Shown one piece after another: positions 30,463 through 39,029 of a stretch of 39,853 bases of DNA. The stretch is from an uncultured Pelagibacteraceae bacterium (lineage in GTDB: Bacteria > Pseudomonadota > Alphaproteobacteria > Pelagibacterales > Pelagibacteraceae). Each line of letters opens with the position of its first letter. The stretch's first letter is position 1. The notes beneath the pieces are model-generated. The model saw nothing but the letters and a program-made list of their open reading frames with translations. It had not been told where the DNA came from and did not search any database. Location of the stretch: assembly GCA_902530455.1 (NCBI GenBank), contig CACAAD010000003.1, positions 1-39,853 on the forward strand, read 5' to 3'. Made by a program: the position numbers and the translations under genes.

Positions 30463-31553
30463 TGTTTGTGATATCGACAAGAAACTTTCCTCCAGAAGTT
30501 GGAGGAATGCAAAATTTAATGGGAGGACTATCTTTATCTTTATTAAAGCATGGGCCAGTAAAAGTATTTGCAGAAAAAACTAATATGGAAAATAACTTTG
30601 ATAAAAATGTAGGAATCAATATTACTCGTGTTTCAGGTCTTAAAATTTTTAGAAAATATAGAAAAGCAAATATAATTAAAGAATTTTCTCGACAAAATTC
30701 AGTGAGAGCCTTTTTTTTCGACCACTGGAAAAGTATTGAAAAAATAGATGATAAAATCTTGGCAAATACAACATCATTTTGTCTAATACATTCTAAAGAA
30801 ATTAATCACGTCGAGGGAACACTTATAAATAAAAGAATGTTAAAGGCTTTAGACAAAGCAAGTTATGTAATTTCAAATTCTGAATTTACTAAAAAACTTG
30901 CCATTAAAAATGGTTTAAACGAAAAAAAAATTAAAATTATCCATCCTGGTTGTAACTATCCAATTAAAATTGATAACAAGAATCTAGATAAAGCAAAAGA
31001 TTTGTTTAGAAATAGTTTTCCAAAAATAATTACAGTGGCGAGACTTGACAAGAGAAAAAGTCATCAAAATATTTTAATGACAATTAAAAATTTAAAACCG
31101 AGATTTCCAAACATTAAATATATTTCCATTGGAGATGGTGATGAAATGCAAAATCTAAGAAATTTAAAAAATGAATTAGGCCTTGGTAATGAGGTGTTAC
31201 TCTTGAATGAGTCAACTGAACTATTAAAAGTGGCACTATTAGAACAGTCTAATCTTTTTTTAATGCCTTCAGTAATATACAAAAAATCTGTTGAAGGATT
31301 TGGAATATCTTTCATAGAGGCAGCCGCTTATGGAACTGGTTCTATTGGTGGTATTGCAGGTGGTGCCTCGGATGCCATTCAAGATGGGGTTTCAGGATAT
31401 TTATGCGACGGTGAAGATTTAAATTCAATATATGAGACTATTGTAAAGTTTTACGATAATGAAAATTATAAGCAATTGGGTAAAAATGCTTTTACCTTTT
31501 CTAAAAATTTTCAGTGGGACAAAATTGTAAAAAAATATATTAAGCTAATCTAA
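30462..31553 (+). CDS. Glycosyltransferase, GT4 family
   Basis: 363 aa; FPPEVGGMQNLMGGL, ITVARLDKRKSHQN, EGFGISFIEAAAYGTGSIGG. Confidence 0.9.
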   Translation: MFVISTRNFPPEVGGMQNLMGGLSLSLLKHGPVKVFAEKTNMENNFDKNVGINITRVSGLKIFRKYRKANIIKEFSRQNSVRAFFFDHWKSIEKIDDKILANTTSFCLIHSKEINHVEGTLINKRMLKALDKASYVISNSEFTKKLAIKNGLNEKKIKIIHPGCNYPIKIDNKNLDKAKDLFRNSFPKIITVARLDKRKSHQNILMTIKNLKPRFPNIKYISIGDGDEMQNLRNLKNELGLGNEVLLLNESTELLKVALLEQSNLFLMPSVIYKKSVEGFGISFIEAAAYGTGSIGGIAGGASDAIQDGVSGYLCDGEDLNSIYETIVKFYDNENYKQLGKNAFTFSKNFQWDKIVKKYIKLI

Positions 31554-32477
31554 ATCCTCTTTGATTTTTTTAAGAATTTCATCAACTTTTAATTCACTTA
31601 AATTATTGACCGTTATTGTTTTAAAGTTGGTATTTCCTATATTAACTTTTTTTGCTGTAGTATGACTTCCAAATAAAGCAAGGCCTTTTTTATTTAAATG
31701 TGAGCAAATATGAGCAGGTCCTGTATCATTAGATATAATATATGCAGCTGAATTAATTAAGGAAATTAAAAAATTTATACTAACTGGTTGATTATCATCT
31801 AGAACAAGTTTTGCATTTAATTTTTTTGCCTCAGATATTTCATTTGGGCCAGGTGCAACTAGAATTGGGTATTTATTTTTATATATTTCTTTAATTTTTA
31901 TTATCAATTCAGAAAAGTACGGCCACTTTTTTTTTACATGTTTTTTTGAGCAAAATGGAAAAATTAGAATATATTCTCCGTTAGTATATTGCTTTAAATT
32001 TCTTGAAATATCCATAAAGCCCCAATCTAAATTTATTGCTTGAGTGTTTTTAATAATAACGTTGCTTTTTTTTAATTGTTTTGTCATTCTGTGGAGGACA
32101 GAGTCTTGATTAAAATCTGACAATTTTTCACCTTCGTTTAAAGATGTTTCTGATGATGACCAAATAGGTTTTTTTAATAAATATTTTTTATAAAATTTTG
32201 TTCTGTTAGAATTTTGTAGATCAAAGACGTGGGAGAATTCATATTTATCTAACAAGATTTTTAAATCTTTTAAATAAAATAAATTCCACCTGGGTAATCT
32301 TTTATCTAAAATTACTCCATCTAAATAAGGACATGATGACATAAATTCTAAATATGAAATTGAAGTTAGAAGGAATATTTTTGAGGTTTTAAAAGAATTT
32401 TTTATGTCTTGAATAGCCCCATTTGCTTGTATTAAATCACCAAGGGATCCATGTTTTATTATTAAGATATTTGACAT
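31545..32477 (-). CDS. Glycosyltransferase family 9 (heptosyltransferase-like); ATG at 32477 preferred
   Basis: MSNILIIKHGSLGDLIQANGAIQDIK N-terminus; ISNDTGPAHICSHLNKKGLALFGSHT. Confidence 0.9.
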   Translation of the reverse strand: MSNILIIKHGSLGDLIQANGAIQDIKNSFKTSKIFLLTSISYLEFMSSCPYLDGVILDKRLPRWNLFYLKDLKILLDKYEFSHVFDLQNSNRTKFYKKYLLKKPIWSSSETSLNEGEKLSDFNQDSVLHRMTKQLKKSNVIIKNTQAINLDWGFMDISRNLKQYTNGEYILIFPFCSKKHVKKKWPYFSELIIKIKEIYKNKYPILVAPGPNEISEAKKLNAKLVLDDNQPVSINFLISLINSAAYIISNDTGPAHICSHLNKKGLALFGSHTTAKKVNIGNTNFKTITVNNLSELKVDEILKKIKEDLD

Positions 32478-32527
32478 AATTTTAACTTTATATAATGAAT
32501 TAATTAGTATAATCAAAAAAAAACTTT

Positions 32528-32923
32528 ATGAATACAAAATTAAATCAAATATTAGCCGAAATTTCGGCAGGAGAACTGTTAGATAAAATTACCATTCTAG
32601 AAATAAAAAAAGAAAAAATAAAAGATAATCAAAAATTAAAGGATATAGATAAGGAGCTATTATCACTTACTAAAACTTCTAACGAAAAAATACCTGATAA
32701 AAAAAAAATAAACGATCTTATAATAGACTTAAAACAAATAAATCTTAAGCTTTGGGATATTGAGGAAAATAAAAGGCTAGCTGAAAAAAATCAAAAATTC
32801 GATGAAAAATTTATCGAACTTTCAAGAGATGTTTACAAAACTAATGATGTTAGAGCAAAAATTAAATTAAAAATTAATGAGATTTTAGGATCTAATATAA
32901 AAGAAGTTAAATCCCACTATTAA
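32528..32923 (+). CDS. DUF6165-like protein of unknown function
   Basis: 131 aa; ISAGELLDKITILEIKKEKIKD N-terminal motif and charged, coiled-coil-like body; divergent from GT9 gene. Confidence 0.65.
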   Translation: MNTKLNQILAEISAGELLDKITILEIKKEKIKDNQKLKDIDKELLSLTKTSNEKIPDKKKINDLIIDLKQINLKLWDIEENKRLAEKNQKFDEKFIELSRDVYKTNDVRAKIKLKINEILGSNIKEVKSHY

Positions 32924-33714
32924 TCAAAGTAAACACTTGGAATAGTTTTTCTTAATTTAAAAGGTTTTTTTGGATCTATAGTTGTTGTAATAACTCCTTC
33001 GCGTTTTCCAAGTTCTTTTAAAATTTTACCATCGGGAGAAACTATCATAGAATGTCCGTATGTTTTTCTACCGTTACAGTGTTTTCCAGCTTGACCAGGG
33101 GCAAATACATAAGAAAAATTTTCTATTGCTCTAGCTTTTAATAAAGTGTGCCAATGTTTCTTGCCTGTTGTTTCTGTAAACGCTGAAGGAATACTTAAAA
33201 ATATAGCTCCTTTTTTTGACATTTTTCTGTACATATTTGGAAATCTTAAATCATAACATATTGAAAGTCCTAATTTGCCCCATGGAAGTTTTACTACCTT
33301 AATGTTTTTTCCTGGTCTAAAAGTTTTTGACTCAAAATATTTTTCTGATTTACTAAGTTTAGCGTCATACATATGAATTTTATCATAGAATGTCTTTATT
33401 TTTCCTTTATTATCGATCAAAACAGATCTATTAAGAAGTTTTTTTTTATTTTTAATAATTAAAGATCCTATTAAAATCCACTTTTTATATTTTTTCGCTA
33501 ATCTTTTAACACCTAAAAGGTAAGAGTCATTATTCATAGTAGTCGAAACTTCTAAAAGTTTTTTTTTATTTAATGAAAATTTTGATGATACTTCAGGTGT
33601 AATAATAAGATCAGCTTTTTGGCTCACTGCTTTTTTGATCAATCTTTCACTTCTTTTAAGATTGCTTTTTATGCAGTCAGAAGAACATAGTTGAATACAA
33701 GAAACTCTAAACAT
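32920..33714 (-). CDS. Carbon-nitrogen hydrolase (nitrilase superfamily, Nit1/Nit2-like)
   Basis: 264 aa; catalytic Glu in ITPEVSS, Lys in YDKIHMYDA, Cys in GLSICYDLRFPNMYR. Confidence 0.9.
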   Translation of the reverse strand: MFRVSCIQLCSSDCIKSNLKRSERLIKKAVSQKADLIITPEVSSKFSLNKKKLLEVSTTMNNDSYLLGVKRLAKKYKKWILIGSLIIKNKKKLLNRSVLIDNKGKIKTFYDKIHMYDAKLSKSEKYFESKTFRPGKNIKVVKLPWGKLGLSICYDLRFPNMYRKMSKKGAIFLSIPSAFTETTGKKHWHTLLKARAIENFSYVFAPGQAGKHCNGRKTYGHSMIVSPDGKILKELGKREGVITTTIDPKKPFKLRKTIPSVYFD

Positions 33715-33779
33715 TAATAATTATTCTATGGAATTAAAAAGGATTATACTAGTATTAAGTTAATAGGTAATGTTTGAGT

Positions 33780-34820
33780 TTAATGCATAATTGATGATGC
33801 AAAATTCCATTTACAATCAAAACTTGGCACATATGCGCCTGAAATTTTTACATTACCAAAGTTCTTTTCAAGTACATTACACCACTTGTCGACCTGTTTA
33901 GGTTTTTTATCTTGGCTTCCTACTTGAGCCGTTATCACTCCACCTTTTTTGAGAATTCTTTTTAATCCACGCATATTTTTTTTTGCTAAATCAATACAAT
34001 ATTGATCGTCATTTAGATCTACAAATATTTTATCATACTTTGAGTCTTCTATTTCTTTAATACTTTTAAAAGCATCTCCCCAAAAAGTTTTAATTTTGTT
34101 ACTTTTTTTTACCTTCGTGCATACTTTTGGCAAATGTTTATAACAAACGTCTACTATTTCAGGATCTAACTCAAACCAATCAATAAAATTTGAATTATTA
34201 TCTAAACAAGCTCTAGCTACACCCCCATCGCCGCCTCCAATAATAGCGATGTTATTATTTTTTTTACTAAGATCATAGCTAGACTTAAAAAAACTTGAAC
34301 TATAAATTTTCTCGTCTTTTTCTGCGACTTGTATCTCATGATCAATAAATAAAGCGTGACCAAACTCCTCTAAATCCATAATTTCAACAAATTGACCAAC
34401 TTTTGAAGTAAATTTTTCTAAAACGTTTTTAACGACATAAAACTTTTTTTGTCCTGGAGTACTATAAATATCATCATAGAGTCCGATACTGCTTCTATCA
34501 AAAGCATTTGTAATTACCCTTTCGTGCTGAATTTCTTTCCTTAAAATTTTTAATGCAACTTTCGGATTCACTTTTCCGCATGTAAAAAAATCAAAACTAA
34601 TTACGCCTTTTTCTGGAAAAGTGTGAAAGCTAAAATGACTTTCCGCAAGTAATGCAACAAGTGTAAAACCTTGTGGTTGAAACTGATGAGATGCTACATT
34701 TAAAATTTCAACTTTTGCCGCTTTAGCAATTGTGTATATGATTTTTTCGTAAAATTCGGGGGTGTAGTCTTTTTTTACACCAAGAAAATCAATTGTAATG
34801 TGCTCACCAACTTTAACCAT
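33780..34820 (-). CDS. Bifunctional S-adenosylmethionine decarboxylase-spermidine synthase fusion
   Basis: 346 aa; residues about 1-120 SpeD/SpeH-type (AESHFSFHTFPEKG...DFFTCGK), then a SpeE-type domain (IIGGGDGGVARACLD, ELDPEIVD). Confidence 0.92.
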   Translation of the reverse strand: MVKVGEHITIDFLGVKKDYTPEFYEKIIYTIAKAAKVEILNVASHQFQPQGFTLVALLAESHFSFHTFPEKGVISFDFFTCGKVNPKVALKILRKEIQHERVITNAFDRSSIGLYDDIYSTPGQKKFYVVKNVLEKFTSKVGQFVEIMDLEEFGHALFIDHEIQVAEKDEKIYSSSFFKSSYDLSKKNNNIAIIGGGDGGVARACLDNNSNFIDWFELDPEIVDVCYKHLPKVCTKVKKSNKIKTFWGDAFKSIKEIEDSKYDKIFVDLNDDQYCIDLAKKNMRGLKRILKKGGVITAQVGSQDKKPKQVDKWCNVLEKNFGNVKISGAYVPSFDCKWNFASSIMH

Positions 34821-34826
34821 AAAAAA

Positions 34827-35471
34827 TTACCCTTTTTTATAATTTTTGAACTTCCCTAAGACTATTTTCATTTCTTTTTTAGAAAGAATCTTAGGTATTC
34901 CGATTCTTATGGCATTAATGTATTGATGGCAAATATTTTCGATCTCTTGTGCAAGCTCAAAAGTGTTTTCCAAATTTTCACCAAAAGCAACTTGACCATG
35001 ATTAGCAATCAAACAGGCTGTCCTATTTTTTAAAGCTTTAATAATATTTTTAGAAAGATTTTTAGTTCCAAAAGTTGCATATTTAGTGCATTTAATGTCC
35101 TCTCCACCTGCAACTGCAACCATGTAGTGAAAAGCTGGAATGTTTTTTTGATGTGAAGATACTGCTGTAGCGCAAGTTGAATGAGCGTGAACAATAGCTT
35201 TGGCTTTGATTTTATTCACATAAATATCTTGGTGAAATCTCCATTCTGATGAAGGTTTTCCTTTTTTTTTATCAAAAATTCCTTTTAATGAAATAAAGAC
35301 TATGTCTTTAGGTTTTAGTGAAGAATACTTCCTTCCTGAAGGAGTTATATAAAAACCTTCCACACCTTTTTCTTTTGCTCTAACTGATATATTTCCAGAT
35401 CTTAAAGCGGATAGATTGGTAACGTTTAATTTTTTTGAATATTTAATTACTTCTGTTTTAAGTTTGCTCAC
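34827..35471 (-). CDS. Class II aldolase (FucA-like; candidate 5-methylthioribulose-1-P aldolase)
   Basis: 214 aa; SGNISVR, TPSGRKYSSL, PSSEWRFHQDIY, VHAHSTCATAVSS, NHGQVAFG zinc/catalytic motifs; operonic with mtnA. Confidence 0.88.
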   Translation of the reverse strand: MSKLKTEVIKYSKKLNVTNLSALRSGNISVRAKEKGVEGFYITPSGRKYSSLKPKDIVFISLKGIFDKKKGKPSSEWRFHQDIYVNKIKAKAIVHAHSTCATAVSSHQKNIPAFHYMVAVAGGEDIKCTKYATFGTKNLSKNIIKALKNRTACLIANHGQVAFGENLENTFELAQEIENICHQYINAIRIGIPKILSKKEMKIVLGKFKNYKKG

Positions 35472-36538
35472 TTAAATAATCCTCTTAATCCTTCTTCTGA
35501 AGCTTCACAAATACCTTTTTCTGTAATTAATCCTGTAACTAGTTTTGCAGGCGTTACATCAAATGCTAGGTTTAATGATTTGCTTTTCTGCGGGTAAATT
35601 CTTATTTTTTTAATATTGTTATCTTCATCAACTCCTTCAACGTGAGATAATTCTTCAGGGTTTCTCTCTTCAATAGGTATTTGTTTGTGATCTTTGATAT
35701 TCCAGTCAATTGTTGAACTTGGTAATGCAACATAAAAAGGAACGTTATTATCTTGTGCAGACAATGCTTTTAAATAGGTGCCAATCTTATTGCATACATC
35801 TCCATTTGATAAGGTTCTGTCGGTTCCAACAATGCACATGTCGATCTTTCCTCTTTGCATTAAAATTCCTCCAGTATTATCTGTAATAATAGTATTAGGA
35901 ATTTTTTCCTCATTAAGTTCATAAGATGTTAAATTAGCCCCCTGATTTCTTGGTCTTGTCTCATCAACCCAAACATGTACTTCTATTCCTTTTTGGTGTG
36001 CGTGATAAATTGGTGAAGTTGCTGTACCCCAGTCTATTGTCGCTAACCATCCTGCATTACAATGAGTTAAAATATTTACTACATCTTTTTTCTTTTTAGA
36101 TATTTCCTGAATAATTTTAAGTCCATTAATCCCTATATTTTTGCAAAACTCTACATCTTCCTCTGTAATTGCTTTTGCCTCATCTAAAGCTATTTTCAAA
36201 ATGTCGCTGTTATTAACTCCCGATAATTTTTTCATCATACGATCTACTGACCATTTCAAATTTATTGCCGTAGGTCTTGAGGAAATTAAGTCTTCACTTG
36301 ATTTTTTTAAAAAGTATAAATCGTTTTTTTCAATTATAGACAGAACTAATCCATAGGCCGCAGTAGCTCCTATAAGAGGCGCACCTCTTACCTCCATATT
36401 TTTTATAGCGTTAATTGCATCTTTTATGTTTTTTAAACTTTTAATTATAAATTTATGCGGAAGTTTGGTTTGATCAATGATTTTAACCTCATTATTTTCA
36501 AACCAAATTGTTCGGTAATTCTTACCTTCAATTTTCAT
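35468..36538 (-). CDS. mtnA: S-methyl-5-thioribose-1-phosphate isomerase
   Basis: 356 aa; VRGAPLIGATAAYG, LTHCNAGWLAT, VDETRPRNQGANLT, GTDRTLSNGDVCNKIGTY. Confidence 0.95.
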   Translation of the reverse strand: MKIEGKNYRTIWFENNEVKIIDQTKLPHKFIIKSLKNIKDAINAIKNMEVRGAPLIGATAAYGLVLSIIEKNDLYFLKKSSEDLISSRPTAINLKWSVDRMMKKLSGVNNSDILKIALDEAKAITEEDVEFCKNIGINGLKIIQEISKKKKDVVNILTHCNAGWLATIDWGTATSPIYHAHQKGIEVHVWVDETRPRNQGANLTSYELNEEKIPNTIITDNTGGILMQRGKIDMCIVGTDRTLSNGDVCNKIGTYLKALSAQDNNVPFYVALPSSTIDWNIKDHKQIPIEERNPEELSHVEGVDEDNNIKKIRIYPQKSKSLNLAFDVTPAKLVTGLITEKGICEASEEGLRGLFK

Positions 36539-37407
36539 TTTTTTAAAACTCTACCAGCTATATGTTTTAACTTTTTAACAGTACTTTTAGTTTGAAATTT
36601 TTTTGGTGTAATTATTGCAGTATCTAAACAATCATTAGCAGGATCTCCTTTTGTGTTAAAAGACTCAAAAGTTTTTATTATTTCAATAATCATATTTTGA
36701 GCATTAGAGGCATTCTGCTGCAAAGTTTTTATAACGGTAGGAACATCTACAACGTCATGATCTGGATGCCAACAATCAAAATCTGTGACCATTGCAACTG
36801 TACAATATCTAATTTCTGCTTCTCTTGCTAATTTAGCCTCTGGCATATTTGTCATTCCAATTACATCTGCTTTCCAAGTTCTATACATTTTAGATTCTGC
36901 TAAACTTGAAAATTGTGGTCCCTCCATAACTAAATATGTTCCTCCTACCTGATGTGGTATTTGACATTTTACAAGAGCCGACTCGCTGCATTTCATTAAT
37001 GCTGGACTTGTGGGTTTTGCCATTGAGACATGAGCGACTATTTCTTTATCAAAAAAAGTTTTAATTCTTGCAAAAGTTCTATCAATAAATTGATCAACTA
37101 TCACAAAAGATCCAGGTTTTAAGTGCTCTTGTAGAGAACCAACAGCTGAGACAGATACAATGTCTGTTACTCCCATTTTTTTAAGCGCCTCTATATTGGC
37201 TCTAAAATTTATATTTGATGGACTTATTCTATGTCCTCTTTTATGTCTCGGAATAAAGTAAACCTCCTTTTTGTTTAATGTTGCTGATAAAATTCTATCT
37301 GAAGGCTCACCCCAAGTAGTACTCACCTTTTTCCACTTAATATTTTCTAAACCTTCTATTTGATAAAGGCCGCTTCCACCAATTATCCCGAGAATTCTTT
37401 TTTTCAT
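36535..37407 (-). CDS. mtnP: S-methyl-5'-thioadenosine phosphorylase
   Basis: 290 aa; GIIGGSGLYQIEGL, PRHKRGHRISPSNINFRANI, MEGPQFSSLAESKMYR, IGMTNMPEAKLAREAEI. Confidence 0.95.
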   Translation of the reverse strand: MKKRILGIIGGSGLYQIEGLENIKWKKVSTTWGEPSDRILSATLNKKEVYFIPRHKRGHRISPSNINFRANIEALKKMGVTDIVSVSAVGSLQEHLKPGSFVIVDQFIDRTFARIKTFFDKEIVAHVSMAKPTSPALMKCSESALVKCQIPHQVGGTYLVMEGPQFSSLAESKMYRTWKADVIGMTNMPEAKLAREAEIRYCTVAMVTDFDCWHPDHDVVDVPTVIKTLQQNASNAQNMIIEIIKTFESFNTKGDPANDCLDTAIITPKKFQTKSTVKKLKHIAGRVLKK

Positions 37408-37450
37408 TATTTAAAATCTAGCCTTTTTTTGTTAAATATTGAAGCTAAAT

Positions 37451-37978
37451 ATGGATTTAAAAAAATATATAAGATCTATACCTGATTACCCTAAAAAAGG
37501 AATACTGTTTAGAGATATCACCACTTTAATTAAAAGCCCTCAAGCATTTAAATATACAGTAGATAAAATTATTGAGATTTCAAAAAAAATCAAATTTGAC
37601 AAAGTTTCAGCTATTGAGTCCAGAGGTTTTATTTTTGCGTCAGCAGTATCTTATTTGCTTGATAAACCTCTCATTCTTTTAAGAAAAAAAAATAAGTTGC
37701 CTGCGGAAAGGCATTCTGTTGACTTTAAGTTAGAATACGGTGAAGCAACTATTGAAGTTCATAAAGACTCGATAAATAAAAATGAAAATATTTTGGTTAT
37801 AGACGACTTAATTGCTACAGGAGGAACTGCCGATGCTGCAGCAAAACTCATTGAATTGTCTGGAGGATCAGTTGCTGGTTTTATATTTGTAATAAATCTT
37901 TTTGATTTACCAGGCAAAGATCTTCTTAAAAAAAAGTCTTATTTTACTGAAAGTTTGATTGAATTTCCTGGGCATTAA
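37451..37978 (+). CDS. apt: Adenine phosphoribosyltransferase (ATG at 37451 preferred over TTG at 37439)
   Basis: IRSIPDYPKKGILFRDITTL, ESRGFIFASAVSYLL, VLVIDDLIATGGTADAA-like PRPP-binding motif (ILVIDDLIATGGTADAAAKL). Confidence 0.96.
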   Translation: MDLKKYIRSIPDYPKKGILFRDITTLIKSPQAFKYTVDKIIEISKKIKFDKVSAIESRGFIFASAVSYLLDKPLILLRKKNKLPAERHSVDFKLEYGEATIEVHKDSINKNENILVIDDLIATGGTADAAAKLIELSGGSVAGFIFVINLFDLPGKDLLKKKSYFTESLIEFPGH

Positions 37979-38991
37979 ATCTCCTTTTTTTTCCAAGTAT
38001 CTGGGGTTAGCTCATTATTTATTTCTAAATTTATATGATACTCAAATGGCTTAACGCCTCTCTTTTTAATATAATCAAATGTTTTTTGAATTCCCTCTTT
38101 AAGTGAAACCTTTGTTTTGTAATTTAATAATTGTCTTGCTTTGTCGGCTGAACAAATTGCGTGCTTCACTTCTTGTGGTCTATCCTTTTTATAAATTGGG
38201 GGTAAATTTATACCAGTTATATTTGAACAAAGTTCAGCAACTTTATTAATTGTAACAAATTCTTCATCTGGTCCAATATTAATTATTTGTTTGTTTAACT
38301 TTTTTTCATCTAACATTGGTATTAAACAGGATAAACAATCGTCAATGTACGAAAAGCATCTTGTTTGCTCGCCATCTCCATATATTATTGGCGCCTTGCC
38401 TTGCATCATTCTATTAATCATTATTGAAACAACATTTCTGAATGGATCATCATATTTTTGTCTTGGACCAATTATATTGTGAGGAACAGCAATCACCCAT
38501 TCAATCTTATTTAGTTCACATAAATTAATAAGAACTTGCTCAGCTGCAACTTTAGAAATAGCATAAGGGTCGACTGGCTTTGGTTTCATTGTTTCGATAA
38601 ATGGATATTCTTGTGAACCATATCTTGCCATTGATGAACAAAAAATTATTCTTTTTACTTTTTCATTTACAGCTGCTGAAAAAATAGAAACTGAAGCTAA
38701 GTAATTATTTTTAGTTATCTCATATGGTGAAAAAACTGACAAACCCTCATGAGCTGTGGCCGCGCAGTGATAAACTATTTGGACCCCTTTCATAATTTCT
38801 TTTATTTTTTCAAAATCACAACAATCAATATTATGAAATTCTACTCCATTTGGGATATTATCTTTATAGCCACCGATCATGTTGTCTATTCCAATGACTT
38901 TATGACCTAATCCTGAAAGTTGCTCTGATAAATGGGATCCTAAAAAACCAGCGACTCCTGTAACAAGTATTTTATATTGATTATTGCTCAC
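37975..38991 (-). CDS. NAD-dependent epimerase/dehydratase (SDR, UDP-glucose 4-epimerase-like)
   Basis: 338 aa; ILVTGVAGFLGSHLSEQL Rossmann motif, YxxxK in DPYAISKVAAEQ, RCFSYIDD. Confidence 0.9.
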   Translation of the reverse strand: MSNNQYKILVTGVAGFLGSHLSEQLSGLGHKVIGIDNMIGGYKDNIPNGVEFHNIDCCDFEKIKEIMKGVQIVYHCAATAHEGLSVFSPYEITKNNYLASVSIFSAAVNEKVKRIIFCSSMARYGSQEYPFIETMKPKPVDPYAISKVAAEQVLINLCELNKIEWVIAVPHNIIGPRQKYDDPFRNVVSIMINRMMQGKAPIIYGDGEQTRCFSYIDDCLSCLIPMLDEKKLNKQIINIGPDEEFVTINKVAELCSNITGINLPPIYKKDRPQEVKHAICSADKARQLLNYKTKVSLKEGIQKTFDYIKKRGVKPFEYHINLEINNELTPDTWKKKEI

Positions 38992-39029
38992 TGCAGAATA
39001 TTTATAATTTTAATTAGTATAAATCAACT

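Noticed and set aside
32920-33714. Nitrilase-family gene as MtnU-type omega-amidase of the methionine salvage pathway
   Set aside because: Position downstream of speDE is suggestive, but it is separated by 65 bp and sequence motifs alone cannot separate it from Nit1/Nit2 deaminated-glutathione amidases.
37408-37450. Possible SAM/MTA-responsive riboswitch upstream of mtnP or apt
   Set aside because: Only 43 bp between divergent starts and no structured motif visible; too short for known SAM riboswitch classes.
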